DNA of 10,081 nucleotides from an uncultured Clostridia bacterium (GTDB lineage Bacteria > Bacillota > Clostridia > Christensenellales > Aristaeellaceae): contig CALGYL010000390.1 of assembly GCA_937934775.1 (NCBI GenBank), positions 1-10,081 on the forward strand. Reading direction: 5' to 3'. Both the position numbers and the translations under genes were made by a program. The notes below the pieces were generated by a model. The model had not been told where the DNA came from and searched no databases. It saw only the letters and a program-made list of their open reading frames with translations. Below are positions 1 to 8,600 of this stretch, piece by piece (position 1 is the stretch's first letter; every line of letters starts with the position of its first letter).

Positions 1-2
1 AG

Positions 3-179
3 CAAGTGATCGGCACCGGCGGCGCGCTCCGTTCCGCGGTTATCTGCTTCTATCTATCAAATGAAGGTGTTTCCATTCTGGAGAATGCCGCCCATCTGGG
101 GCTTCCGGTTCCGGACAAGCTCAAGACCGTCTTGGAGCAACTCCATGACCGGGACGGACAGGATGCTGGCCAGGGGTAA
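3..179 (+). CDS. C-terminal end of a phage-type holin (Bacteriophage_holin_4 / TcdE-like family), 5' partial
   Basis: Only the last 58 codons and the TAA stop (177-179) are present; the start lies before the window. The translation contains NEGVSILENAAHLGLPVP followed by DKLKTVLEQL. This closely matches, from memory, the C-terminus of the toxin-secretion/phage-lysis holin family: an 'NE-x-SI-x-EN' segment at the end of the last membrane helix, then 'G-x-P-x-P-x-x-L/K' and a short charged amphipathic tail. Such holins are small membrane proteins that form pores, so that an endolysin or toxin can leave the cell. No endolysin follows: the gene is closed by an intrinsic terminator 48 bases after the stop, so any lytic enzyme would be upstream. 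The neighbouring recombinase fits a prophage or a conjugative element carrying lysis genes. Family assignment is by motif recall on a short fragment; the reading frame and stop are clear. Confidence 0.7.
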   Translation, partial: QVIGTGGALRSAVICFYLSNEGVSILENAAHLGLPVPDKLKTVLEQLHDRDGQDAGQG

Positions 180-226
180 GGTGGCCATCTATTTCCAGTT
201 ACGGATATACTCGAGTTTTTCACTAC

Positions 227-268
227 CGCGATTCGGCATTGCGCCGGGTCGCGTTTTTTTTGTTTTTT
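227..268 (+). terminator. Rho-independent terminator after the holin gene
   Basis: An 11-bp stem (CGCGATTCGGC at 227-237 pairing with GCCGGGTCGCG at 243-253, two G-U wobbles, all other pairs Watson-Crick) encloses a 5-base loop, ATTGC. It is followed at once by eight T's (254-261) and, after one G, six more T's. This is a textbook intrinsic terminator and separates the holin transcript from the recombinase operon. Confidence 0.93.
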
Positions 269-378
269 GGCGATGGATGTCCACATACTCGATCTTCCTG
301 TCAGCAGGTAAGCAGAGGGAGCGATTGCAGCCCTCACTACCACACTGCATGAGGAGCGTTGGTTGTTCCTCTCAAACA

Positions 379-384
379 GGAGAA
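379..384 (+). promoter_or_regulatory. Ribosome binding site that sets the start of the small TnpW-like gene
   Basis: AGGAGA lies 5 bases before the ATG at 390. The same frame is open further upstream to a TTG at 363, but that codon has no Shine-Dalgarno sequence before it, so the ATG at 390 is preferred. Confidence 0.75.
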
Positions 385-389
385 TTTTC

Positions 390-578
390 ATGCGGACAGA
401 AATGCAAATCGGAAAGATGCTCGTAATCGTCCATTCCGAGTTCAGTTCGGGGGCAACGGAAACACTGGAAACCAAGATAGAAGGCCTGCTGCTTAGGCAC
501 ATAGACGCGGCAAAATCACTTGCAATTTCTGCGGAACAGAGCCAATATGGTCAGCAACCAGAGGAGGTGCTTGGGTGA
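390..578 (+). CDS. TnpW-like small transposon-associated protein, 62 aa
   Basis: The predicted protein begins MRTEMQIGKMLVIVHSEFSS and continues with a segment containing ATETLETKIEGLL. The pattern 'IG-K-x(3)-V-x(3)-FS-x(3)-ET-x(3)-KI-x-x-L' resembles the short TnpW family (transposon-encoded proteins of about 40-60 residues in Firmicutes mobile elements). TnpW's biochemical role is not established, as far as I know. No signal peptide, membrane segment or metal-binding motif is visible. Its stop codon TGA (576-578) overlaps the GTG start of the recombinase (575-577), so the two are very probably co-transcribed and translationally coupled. That arrangement would suit a small accessory or regulatory partner of the recombinase. 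Gene reality is well supported by the RBS and overlap; the family name is tentative because the protein is so short. Confidence 0.65.
   Translation: MRTEMQIGKMLVIVHSEFSSGATETLETKIEGLLLRHIDAAKSLAISAEQSQYGQQPEEVLG
561..567 (+). promoter_or_regulatory. Ribosome binding site for the GTG-started recombinase
   Basis: GAGGAGG ends 7 bases before the GTG at 575. It lies inside the 3' end of the small upstream gene. A TTG at 571 is too close to the Shine-Dalgarno sequence and in another frame. This site and the GTGA overlap decide the start. Confidence 0.85.
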
Positions 579-2203
579 AAAATCAAGTTGCTGACCAACT
601 AAAAGTGACTGCCCTGTACTGCCGCCTGTCCCGTGATGATGGCAGCGACGCCGAATCCAACAGCATCAGCACGCAAAAATTGATCCTTAGCAAGTATGCG
701 TCTGATCATGGGTTCCCGCAGACGCGCTTCTATATCGATGACGGTTTTTCCGGTGCGAATTTCGACCGTCCTGGCTTTAAGCGGATGATTGCTGATGCAG
801 AGGCCGGGCAGATCGGAACGGTCATCTGCAAGGACATGAGCCGCTTCGGGCGTGATTACCTGAATGTCGGGCTCTACACCGAGATGCGTTTCCCGGAACT
901 TGGAATCCGTTTCATCGCCGTCAACGACGGGGTGGACAGTGCAGATGATTCCACCAGTGATTTTACGCCGTTCCGAAATATCATCAATGAATGGTACTGC
1001 CGGGACGTGTCAAAGAAAATCAAGGCAAGCATGAAAGCCCGCGCTACCGCCGGTCAGCACCTGACGGCTTATGCGCCCTACGGCTACAAGAAGTCAGAGA
1101 CAAACAAGCATCAGTGGTTGATTGATGAGGAAGTCGCGGATGTCGTCCGGGAGATTTTTGTCCTTTTCATCGGCGGTATGGGTGCTGCGGAAATTGCGGA
1201 GGTAATGAACCGTAAGGGACTTCTGCCTCCGCGCGAGTATAAGGAGAGCAAAGGTTTCCCCAATCGCGGTAGACGGTTGTCAATCAAGGATGCTCCGGTC
1301 GTTTGGCGGAATACCTCAGTACTACGAATTCTCGATGAATACGCCTATGCCGGTCATACCGTCAGCTGCCGCACTGAATCAATCTCATACAAGAGCAACA
1401 AACATGCTGCCATTCCCAAAGAGGACTGGATCATCACGCGTAACACGCAGGAGCCCATCATTGATGAAGATACGTGGCAGACCGCGCATCGGATCCGGGA
1501 ACAACAAGGCCGGCGCAGACCTGCCGTTACGCATGACAAAGGTCCGTTGAACGGATTTCTGTTTTGCTCGGATTGCGGGAATCGGCTGCATTTTCATTTT
1601 TCTTCGCGTCTGAAAAACACCAACGGTACGTTCTCCTGTTGCTATCATACGGACTATCATCTTTGTTCGCCACATTACATACAACGGGGCGTTGTGGAGG
1701 CGGCCGTGCTCGATAATCTGCGGACAGTCACCTCAATGGCAAAGGACCATGAGGCGGAGTTCATCCTCATGGTGCAGCGGAAAAGCAGCACCAGCAACCG
1801 GGATGTCTTGCGTCGCAGCAAGAAGGAACAGGGCACCATCCAAAAGCGGCTGGAAGAAATTGATCGAATCATCAATGGCCTGTTCGAGTCCAAGGTCAGC
1901 GGCGAGCTATCTACGGAGCGTTTCACCCGGATGTTGGCTACCTACGAGGAAGAGCAGGCGAAGCTCCGGGAGCGCAACGGTGAACTGATGGAGCTTATAA
2001 CGGCGGAGCAGGAAGCATCGGACGGAGCGAACCAGTTCATAAGCCTTGTCAGACAATTCACGGATATTCAAGCTCTGACGCCAGAAATCGTCGCAGCATT
2101 CGTCGAAAAGGTCTACGTCCACGACGCGGTGGTCATCGATGGACAGAAGCAGCAGGAGATCCGGGTGGTCTACAACTTCATAGGGGATATGACAGAGAAG
2201 TAG
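575..2203 (+). CDS. Large serine recombinase (TnpX/TndX-type, resolvase + recombinase + zinc ribbon + DUF4368-like), 542 aa
   Basis: A site-specific DNA recombinase that would excise and integrate a mobile element through a covalent 5'-phosphoserine intermediate. The N-terminal resolvase domain (about 10-155) has YCRLSRDD with the catalytic serine at residue 19 and Arg17, the DDGFSGANFDRPGF loop (55-68), and the family block DMSRFGRDYLNVG with Arg90 and Arg93. The central DNA-binding 'recombinase' domain (about 160-310) starts near the APYGYKK motif. A zinc ribbon follows, with Cys331 and Cys334 (CSDC) plus Cys355/356 and Cys364 as the second ligand pair. Residues about 410-485 form a long charged, probably coiled-coil arm. 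The C-terminus (about 500-540, PEIVAAFVEKVYVHD and a basic/aromatic strand) matches DUF4368. The length is typical of clostridial Tn4451/Tn5397/Tn1549-like element recombinases. All catalytic residues I can check are present and the frame is intact, so the enzyme is probably functional. It starts with GTG, overlapping the upstream small gene by four bases. Confidence 0.95.
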   Translation: MKNQVADQLKVTALYCRLSRDDGSDAESNSISTQKLILSKYASDHGFPQTRFYIDDGFSGANFDRPGFKRMIADAEAGQIGTVICKDMSRFGRDYLNVGLYTEMRFPELGIRFIAVNDGVDSADDSTSDFTPFRNIINEWYCRDVSKKIKASMKARATAGQHLTAYAPYGYKKSETNKHQWLIDEEVADVVREIFVLFIGGMGAAEIAEVMNRKGLLPPREYKESKGFPNRGRRLSIKDAPVVWRNTSVLRILDEYAYAGHTVSCRTESISYKSNKHAAIPKEDWIITRNTQEPIIDEDTWQTAHRIREQQGRRRPAVTHDKGPLNGFLFCSDCGNRLHFHFSSRLKNTNGTFSCCYHTDYHLCSPHYIQRGVVEAAVLDNLRTVTSMAKDHEAEFILMVQRKSSTSNRDVLRRSKKEQGTIQKRLEEIDRIINGLFESKVSGELSTERFTRMLATYEEEQAKLRERNGELMELITAEQEASDGANQFISLVRQFTDIQALTPEIVAAFVEKVYVHDAVVIDGQKQQEIRVVYNFIGDMTEK

Positions 2204-2229
2204 CCTGTCCGGAAAGGGCGGGCTGCTTC
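2197..2229 (+). terminator. Strong hairpin spanning the recombinase stop codon, possible terminator
   Basis: GAAGTAGCCTGTCC (2197-2210) pairs over 14 bp with GGGCGGGCTGCTTC (2216-2229), with three G-U wobbles and a GGAAA loop. The TAG stop (2201-2203) is in the 5' arm. The bases that follow (ATTTCG) are only weakly T-rich, so it may be a weak terminator or an mRNA-stabilising 3' structure. The stem is directly visible; its function is inferred. Confidence 0.5.
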
Positions 2230-2391
2230 ATTTCGCTCGGCTGAACTCCGCGCTGTATCAGGCTGAGTACCAGCGGCAGTATGACGGATAGCCGTCCGGT
2301 TGAAGCTGTCAGGAACCGAACAAATGAGAAAAGGCATGTACTGAACATCAACTCGGCAAGGATCTTCACGCCAATGCAATAAAAATGTAAC
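2230..2391. other. Noncoding spacer between the recombinase and the giant gene; likely zone of the element end
   Basis: I find no supported gene here; the frames are short and lack ribosome binding sites. A small perfect dyad, GACGG-ATAG-CCGTC, occupies 2283-2296, and CGGTT/AACCG form a looser inverted repeat shortly after it. Large serine recombinases usually sit next to one end of their element, so an attachment site is expected in this stretch. With only one end in view, no direct repeat or core dinucleotide can be assigned. Confidence 0.35.
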
Positions 2392-2420
2392 TTGTTTTGA
2401 CTCGGAAAAGGTGTTAATAT
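2392..2420 (+). promoter_or_regulatory. Candidate sigma-A-type promoter for the giant surface protein gene
   Basis: TTGTTT (2392-2397) and TAATAT (2415-2420) are separated by 17 bases, and a TG one base before the -10 (2412-2413) makes it an extended -10 element. Transcription would start near 2427, giving a leader of about 113 bases. The surrounding sequence is locally AT-rich. No operator was recognised. Confidence 0.55.
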
Positions 2421-2517
2421 TGCGTTGAGAATGCGCGGAATTTAACGTGCTCCAATCGACGATGCAATGAACTAAAAGACCGAGGTTTTACGACGCAGCA
2501 TGCCGTAAGTGGCGTTC

Positions 2518-2536
2518 GCATCTGAATGGAGGATGC
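2518..2536 (+). promoter_or_regulatory. Ribosome binding site of the giant gene, partly enclosed in a small hairpin
   Basis: The Shine-Dalgarno GGAGG (2528-2532) lies 7 bases before the ATG at 2540 and sets this start. GCATC (2518-2522) can pair with GATGC (2532-2536), leaving a 9-base loop that holds most of the Shine-Dalgarno. The stem is only 5 bp, so any effect on translation would be modest. The RBS itself is certain enough to fix the start; the hairpin role is speculative. Confidence 0.65.
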
Positions 2537-2539
2537 ATC

Positions 2540-2638
2540 ATGTTTAGCAATCGCGTTCTCGCTCTTGTCTTGGCCGTTCTTCTCCTATTTGGCATCCTCC
2601 CTGCCGACTCAGAATCTATCTATGCAAGCGCATCTGCT
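2540..2638 (+). other. Signal peptide of the giant surface protein
   Basis: The first 33 residues have a short basic start (MFSNR), a hydrophobic core (VLALVLAVLLLFGIL) and a region rich in small residues, ending YASASA. Cleavage by signal peptidase I is plausible after A31 or A33. No lipobox cysteine is present, so it is not a lipoprotein. This shows Sec-dependent export. Confidence 0.88.
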
Positions 2639-5600
2639 GAGCAAGTTGAAGTGCCACAGCAGGTGGTGGAATCCGCAAGCGACAATCCGAACGAAAGTCA
2701 AGGGCAGCCGCCAAAACCTGACGAAAATTCAGCGTCGGAATATACACAGGCGCCTGACTCGCCAGAATCTCATGAAGACTCCTTAGATGAGAAACCAACT
2801 CCTACGCCAGAATACGAAAACAATACAGATCCTTCTCAGAATTCTGACGCTGATTCCCAAGACATTTCGGCAGCATCCGAAGGATATGCGCTTGTCCTCA
2901 CGGACGAGTCTCCCGTTCTTGAAAAGGCAAAAAAAGACAGCGATCAAATTGCATTACTCTCGAAAAAGGACATTGTGTATGTTTCGGATCGGATTTTCAA
3001 GGACGCAGACAATCCCGGTAACGACTGGGTTTTTTGCCACTTCGACAGCAAACTTGGCGTTATCGATGGATGCATGCGCCTGCGGCGGCTACAATTCCTG
3101 ACAGAGGAAGAGACACAGGAACTTTTAAGCAGCTTCGAACAACTTGAAGCATTTGCCACATTCGAAGACCATCCGCTGGTGAGGATCAAATGCAAATTTC
3201 TTAAGGAAATGCCAGAGAAACAATCAGAGCCTTCTTCTGAAGCGAATCTGGAGACTCCAGCAACGCAAGAACCAGAACCGAGCCCGACACTGGAGCCTGA
3301 TTCCAGTCAAATCCTTGAGTCCGGTCCTGACCCTGTTGCAACGCCCGAATCCGCAGAATCGCTCGAACAGGAGAAGGCGCTAGAGCCAGAAGCATCTCCC
3401 CAGTCCACCGATGACGCGCAAATCTTCGCCGAATCCGGAGCAATGCCAACCCTTGATCCTGGCGCTACGTCTGATGTGGAAGCCTCCCTCGAACCTGAAA
3501 CCTCATCGAACGGAGAAGACATCCTCGAACCCGTGACATCACCGGATGCGGGGAGTACGCTTGAGCCCACGGAAACACTGGTTGTTGTAGAAACACCAGC
3601 CCCCACCGGCATGCCGGTTGTCCTGCTGGATAGCTTTATGGACCTGGGCGATGGCGCGGCAATCACAGTGCCTGCGGACACGGCGGAATCGGCTGTGGTG
3701 CTGCCCGATACACTTCAAGCAACCACTAGTGGTGCTCCAGTGGACGTTTCAGTCACTTGGGCGCGCGCCGACACGGCGGAATGGCTCAATGGTGGAGTCT
3801 ACGCGTTCCTCCCGGTGCTGAAGGAGGGCTACACGCTAGCGGAGGGCGTTCTGCTCCCCCAGATTACCGTTACTATCGGGGAAGCGCAGGCGGCGCAATG
3901 CGTCTCCATCTCCATCGACCCCGTGCTCGCCTCTCCAGGCGACACCGTCACGCTGGCCGCCACCATCATCGGCTACGAGGGCGCCTCCTTCCAGTGGCAG
4001 TGGGCGGAGATTCCCGACAATACGGTAGACGAGGCGCTGGACGCCATTGGAGACAAGCCGACCCAAGCGCAGCTTGAAAAAACCTCTGAAGACATGGCTG
4101 TCAGTGGAGAGGAAGCGGACGCACTACAATGGACTGATGAGTCAAACGCGACGGATGTGGTATACAGTTTTACCGCAACAAAAGATAATCTCAATCGCTA
4201 TTGGCGATTAGCCATCAACCTGCCTTACTTGAGAGGCGAGGACAGGGAAGCACATCAAACCGGAGCTTTTTCTCAACGCAGTATGGGGGGCAAGTCTATC
4301 GAAAGAGCGGATGAGCCGGACGCCGCCTCAAGCGGCTTGATTTCGATAAAGGGTCAATCTGCTTATGTTGCTAAAATGTCCATTTTTTCAGATGGAATGC
4401 AAGCCCCTTTTAGAATTACAAATAGGATCAGCTATTATGTTCATATGATTGGCGGACAACATGCATGGATCTATCTTGAGAATATAACGGATCACGATCT
4501 ATTTATTGGAGCCTACACTTTGAAATCCGGTGGGGGCGTTGTCGTGGAAACAAGCAGCTCATCTGACGATGGCGATGGCATATTCTACAATTGGGGAGCC
4601 TATGTAATAAGCGAATATGGAAATTATACTAATAGGATTTCGCTCACAACGAACATTACCGATGTGGATATTACAAAAATAAACGAAATCTTATCGGTTA
4701 GCAATAGGTATAATGTGTTCAATAACAACTGTACGACCTTCGCGATGCGTGTTTGGAATGAAATAGCGCCCAGTATCATGCACGTGTCGGCTGAACCCGG
4801 CATTGATGATCCACATGATTTAAGCAACTACATCGTCGATCACTATCCATCATTGTACGAAAAGTGCAAGAAAGTAAACCGGGCGAACAGCGAGAACGTA
4901 TACCGCTATATTTCTCCCACATCCATCGCGCACGTGAGCTGGGCCATCGGAGACGTAAGCATTTTCTACTATTATGCTGGAACACCGATTCTGGTAAGCC
5001 CGGACTCCGGGAAGAGCTTTTTGAATACTCAGCCGATTGTGTTACGCTGGCTGGATACCGGAGCTGCTTATTATTATCTCAGTCTGACCGACACCGCAAC
5101 CGGCAAGGAGACATGTCAGGCCATCGATACTAACTCCTATACCATCGATGAACCGCAGAACGGCATGTGGACTTGGAAGGTGGCATCAATCAATGGCTTC
5201 TGGTATGGTGATTATTCGCCGGCGCGGACCTTTACGGTGACCGATGCAGAGCATTCATCCTACGTCCCGGCTTTAAACGCACCTGGGCCCGGAGTATCTT
5301 TTACCGTCGGAACAACAATCACCTTCCAATGGTCCGACGTAGGGGCCGCCTTATACTACCTGAACCTCTATAACGATACCGCAGGAACTTCGTATCTGGT
5401 AAAGACGAACACCGCATCCGCAGACTATGCGATTCCTTCGGCTGGCTCGTGGCGCTGGAAGGTGACTGCGATGCAGAATTTCATAAATGCGCTGGGCGTG
5501 TCCATGGAACGATCCTTTACCGCCACTAGCACGCCGGTCACGATCACACCGGGAGTTCCGAAGTTACAGAATCCCTCGGATGGTGCTTTGGTTGATGCAG

Positions 5601-8600
5601 GCACAACAATCAGTTTTCAATGGGACAATACGGGCGCGTCCAAGTACCGGCTGACAGTGATCTGCGACACGGGTACGGGTACATTTGCGCAAGACGTAAT
5701 TGGAACAAGCTATTCCTATACCGCCAACACTGTCGGCAGCTGGCGCTGGCAGGTGCAGTCGTACATCGGTAGTACGCTCGGTGATGCGCCGCATACGCGG
5801 TCCTTTACCGTCCGGGCGACTTCCACCCCGACATCGTCCCTGAATGTACATGCCGACTACTATGTAGGCGTTCAGCTCAGCGGGAATGTGTTGTACAGCA
5901 CAGACATGAGCGGCATCGACTTGAATTGGGGCACCGGATCACCGCCCGGCGTTCCGGTAGACGCGTTCTCCGCTCGGTTTACAGCAAAGCTTCCTCTGGA
6001 CCCCGGCTGGCACCGCTTTCACTATGAGGTGGACGACTGCATTAAGATCTGGCTGGGTAGCCACTGCATGGTAGATCGGTGGAGCGCACAAGTGCTGAAC
6101 GAGTATTCTCCACCCTTCTACGTCTCCGCGGTCGACGACAGCCCCTACAAGATCGAATATGCGGAAATTAATGGCGACGCGAAGATCAAGGTCACCGCGG
6201 AAAATGCAACAGCGCCTTCGATGTCGTTGTTCAAGCCGGATAATGGCGCGACGTTTGCCGTCGGTGATACGGTGACGTTCAACTGGAGCGACGTATATAC
6301 CTGGGCCAACCGCTACAAGCTGGAGATCACCAATACCACCAATGGAAAATATTACGCTTACCTGGTCAACAATACCACCTCATACAACTTCACCGTGCCG
6401 GATACCGGAAACTGGACCTGGTTTGTGCGGGCAGTCAGCCTCTCGAACCTGGGACTGGTGCTGTCGCCCACAGGTAACTTCACAGTCACTCCTCCAGCCC
6501 CTACCAAGCCCGATTTGAAGCTGTCGGCTATCCGGTATATTGAGATCCCCGGCAACGGCTATTTCTTCAGCGCGAACCTCCTGAATGGCACGCAGGTGTC
6601 CGCGGGCGCTTTCAAGGTTCGCTGGTTCGTCGACGGGGAAAAGAAAGCGGAGTACACCTGCCCCGGCCTCGCGGGCAACCAGACGCTTGAGGACGACAGC
6701 TACGGATTCGAGTGGTATCCTTCATCATCCAGCTCTTATCAGATCACGGTGGACGTGGACGGTGTGGGGGCACTCGCCGAGACGAACGATCTCAACAATT
6801 CCGCCACCACCACGGTGGAGGTCAGCCTGCCGCCGCCGGCGCCGGACTTTGAATACACGTTTGAGAACAACGAGGCCGTCATCACAGGCTACATAGGAAC
6901 CAACGCGGACGTCTCCGTTCCCGCGACCATCCTCGGGACCCCGGTCACCCGCATCGCCTTCGCCGCGTTCCAGGACGACAACTGGATCGAGACCGTGGAT
7001 CTCCCAGACAGCATCCGCTCCATCGGTGGCTGTGCGTTCGCTTACTGTTCCAGCCTGCGAGACATTAACCTGCCGGAAGGGTTGCAGACAATCGAAAACG
7101 AGGCGTTTGCTTCGACGGCGATCCAAGAGATTGTGATCCCCAGCACCGTGACCGCCATCGGAGACGACGTATTCGATCAGTGCGGCACGCTGAGCAAGAT
7201 CTCCGTGGCGTCGGGGAACACTGCGTACCGCGTCGTTAACAACGCGCTGATGGATTATGGCAGGACATCGCTACTTCGCTATCCACCGCAGGTCAGCGCG
7301 ACTTCATTCAGTGTGCCCGACACAACCACAGAAATCCGGAGCACAGCTTTCCTGGGCTGCGGAAAGCTCACGAGCATAAGCCTTGGAGAAGGCGTCCAGC
7401 GCATCGGCGAGCGGGCGTTCGTCGGTTGCGACCACCTGACCAGCATCGCGCTCCCGGCCTCACTGGAGGAAATCTCATATCCGTATTTCTACAATTGTGA
7501 CGCGCTAACCGACATCGAAGTGGATCCTGACTGTGAAAACTATGCGGACGACCAAGGTGCACTGATCGATCTCACGCAGAACGCATTCCTCTGCTACCCC
7601 GAGGGCAAGACCGCTACGACGTATACGGTGCCCGCTAGCGTCGAAGAAATCGGCGATATGGCGTTCTACAACAACCAGTCCATAAAGCGGATCGACCTGT
7701 CTGACCACGTTCGACAGATCGAAGGAACAGCATTCCTGAGCTGTCCAAATCTCGAAAGGATTTCGATTCCACCGACCGTGGAATACATAACGCCGGATGC
7801 TGTGACGGATTGCGAAAGTGTATCAATCTATGGAGAAGTGGGCAGCGCGGCTGAACAGTTTGCCATAGACTCGGGCATTCCCTTCGTCAACATTCATGAG
7901 GCCGAACCCGATCCTGTGGAGAGTATCAAGCTCGAAGTTGACGATGATTATCTCATGATGGGCGGCAGCTCCACCATCTATGCGGAGGTGCTGCCGGAGA
8001 GCGCCGAGCAGACGCTTCGCTGGAACAGCAGCAATACGAAAATCGCCACCGTATCGGATGACGGAACAGTTGAAGGCGTTTATCCCGGGGCAGCGACAAT
8101 CACCGCTGCCGCGACCGATGGGAGCGGCAAGAAGGCGAGCGTCAAGATCAGCGTCTTCAGGCCTGTTACAAGTGTTATGCTGAACAGAACTTCCGGCAAC
8201 TTGCTTGTGGGCAAGTCGCTGACGCTGATCGCCACCGTCAAACCCTCAAACGCTACCTATCGGTCTGTCGTATGGGAGTCCAGCGATCCGAGTGTCGCTA
8301 CTGTTAGCAGCAAAGGTGTGGTAACCGCCATTGGCGTAGGCGAGACAACCATCACCGCCGGGACGAATTTTGGCGCCACGGGCGACGAATATGCCGAATT
8401 CCTGTTAACCGTCACGCCAGCCGTTCAGAGCATTGAATTAACCGCCGATCATCCATACATACAAATTGGCGATTCCGTTGATGTAAGCGCCGAAGTGCTC
8501 CCGGGAGACGCATTGCAAACGCTCCGCTGGACCACCAGCAATTCGAAGATTGCGAAGGTCTCGGATGGGACGGTGATTGGCGTCGCGCCCGGGAAAGCGA

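Noticed and set aside
363..389. TTG start at 363 for the small gene
   Set aside because: No Shine-Dalgarno precedes it, while the ATG at 390 has AGGAGA 5 bases upstream.
61..426. Plus-strand open frame of 121 codons from the ATG at 61
   Set aside because: It overlaps the holin C-terminus in another frame and reads through the terminator hairpin and T tracts, giving runs such as FFVFW. No ribosome binding site.
50..502. Minus-strand open frame of 150 codons
   Set aside because: It runs antisense across the holin end, the terminator and the TnpW-like gene, has no ribosome binding site that I can see, and its product is Ser/Arg/Pro-rich without a recognisable pattern.
2217..2291. Short frame after the recombinase encoding LNSALYQAEYQRQYDG and a stop
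   Set aside because: It reads like a plausible gene remnant but is too short, lacks a start and RBS, and matches no family I know.
2397..2402. TTGACT as -35 box for the giant gene
   Set aside because: It is nearer consensus than TTGTTT, but lies only 12 bases from TAATAT, too short for a sigma-A promoter, and nothing like a -10 lies 17 bases after it.
6725..7126. Minus-strand open frame of 133 codons
   Set aside because: It is antisense to the CARDB and LRR part of the giant gene, in its GC-rich section where stops are rare by chance. The product is Arg/Gly/Asp-rich without domain features.
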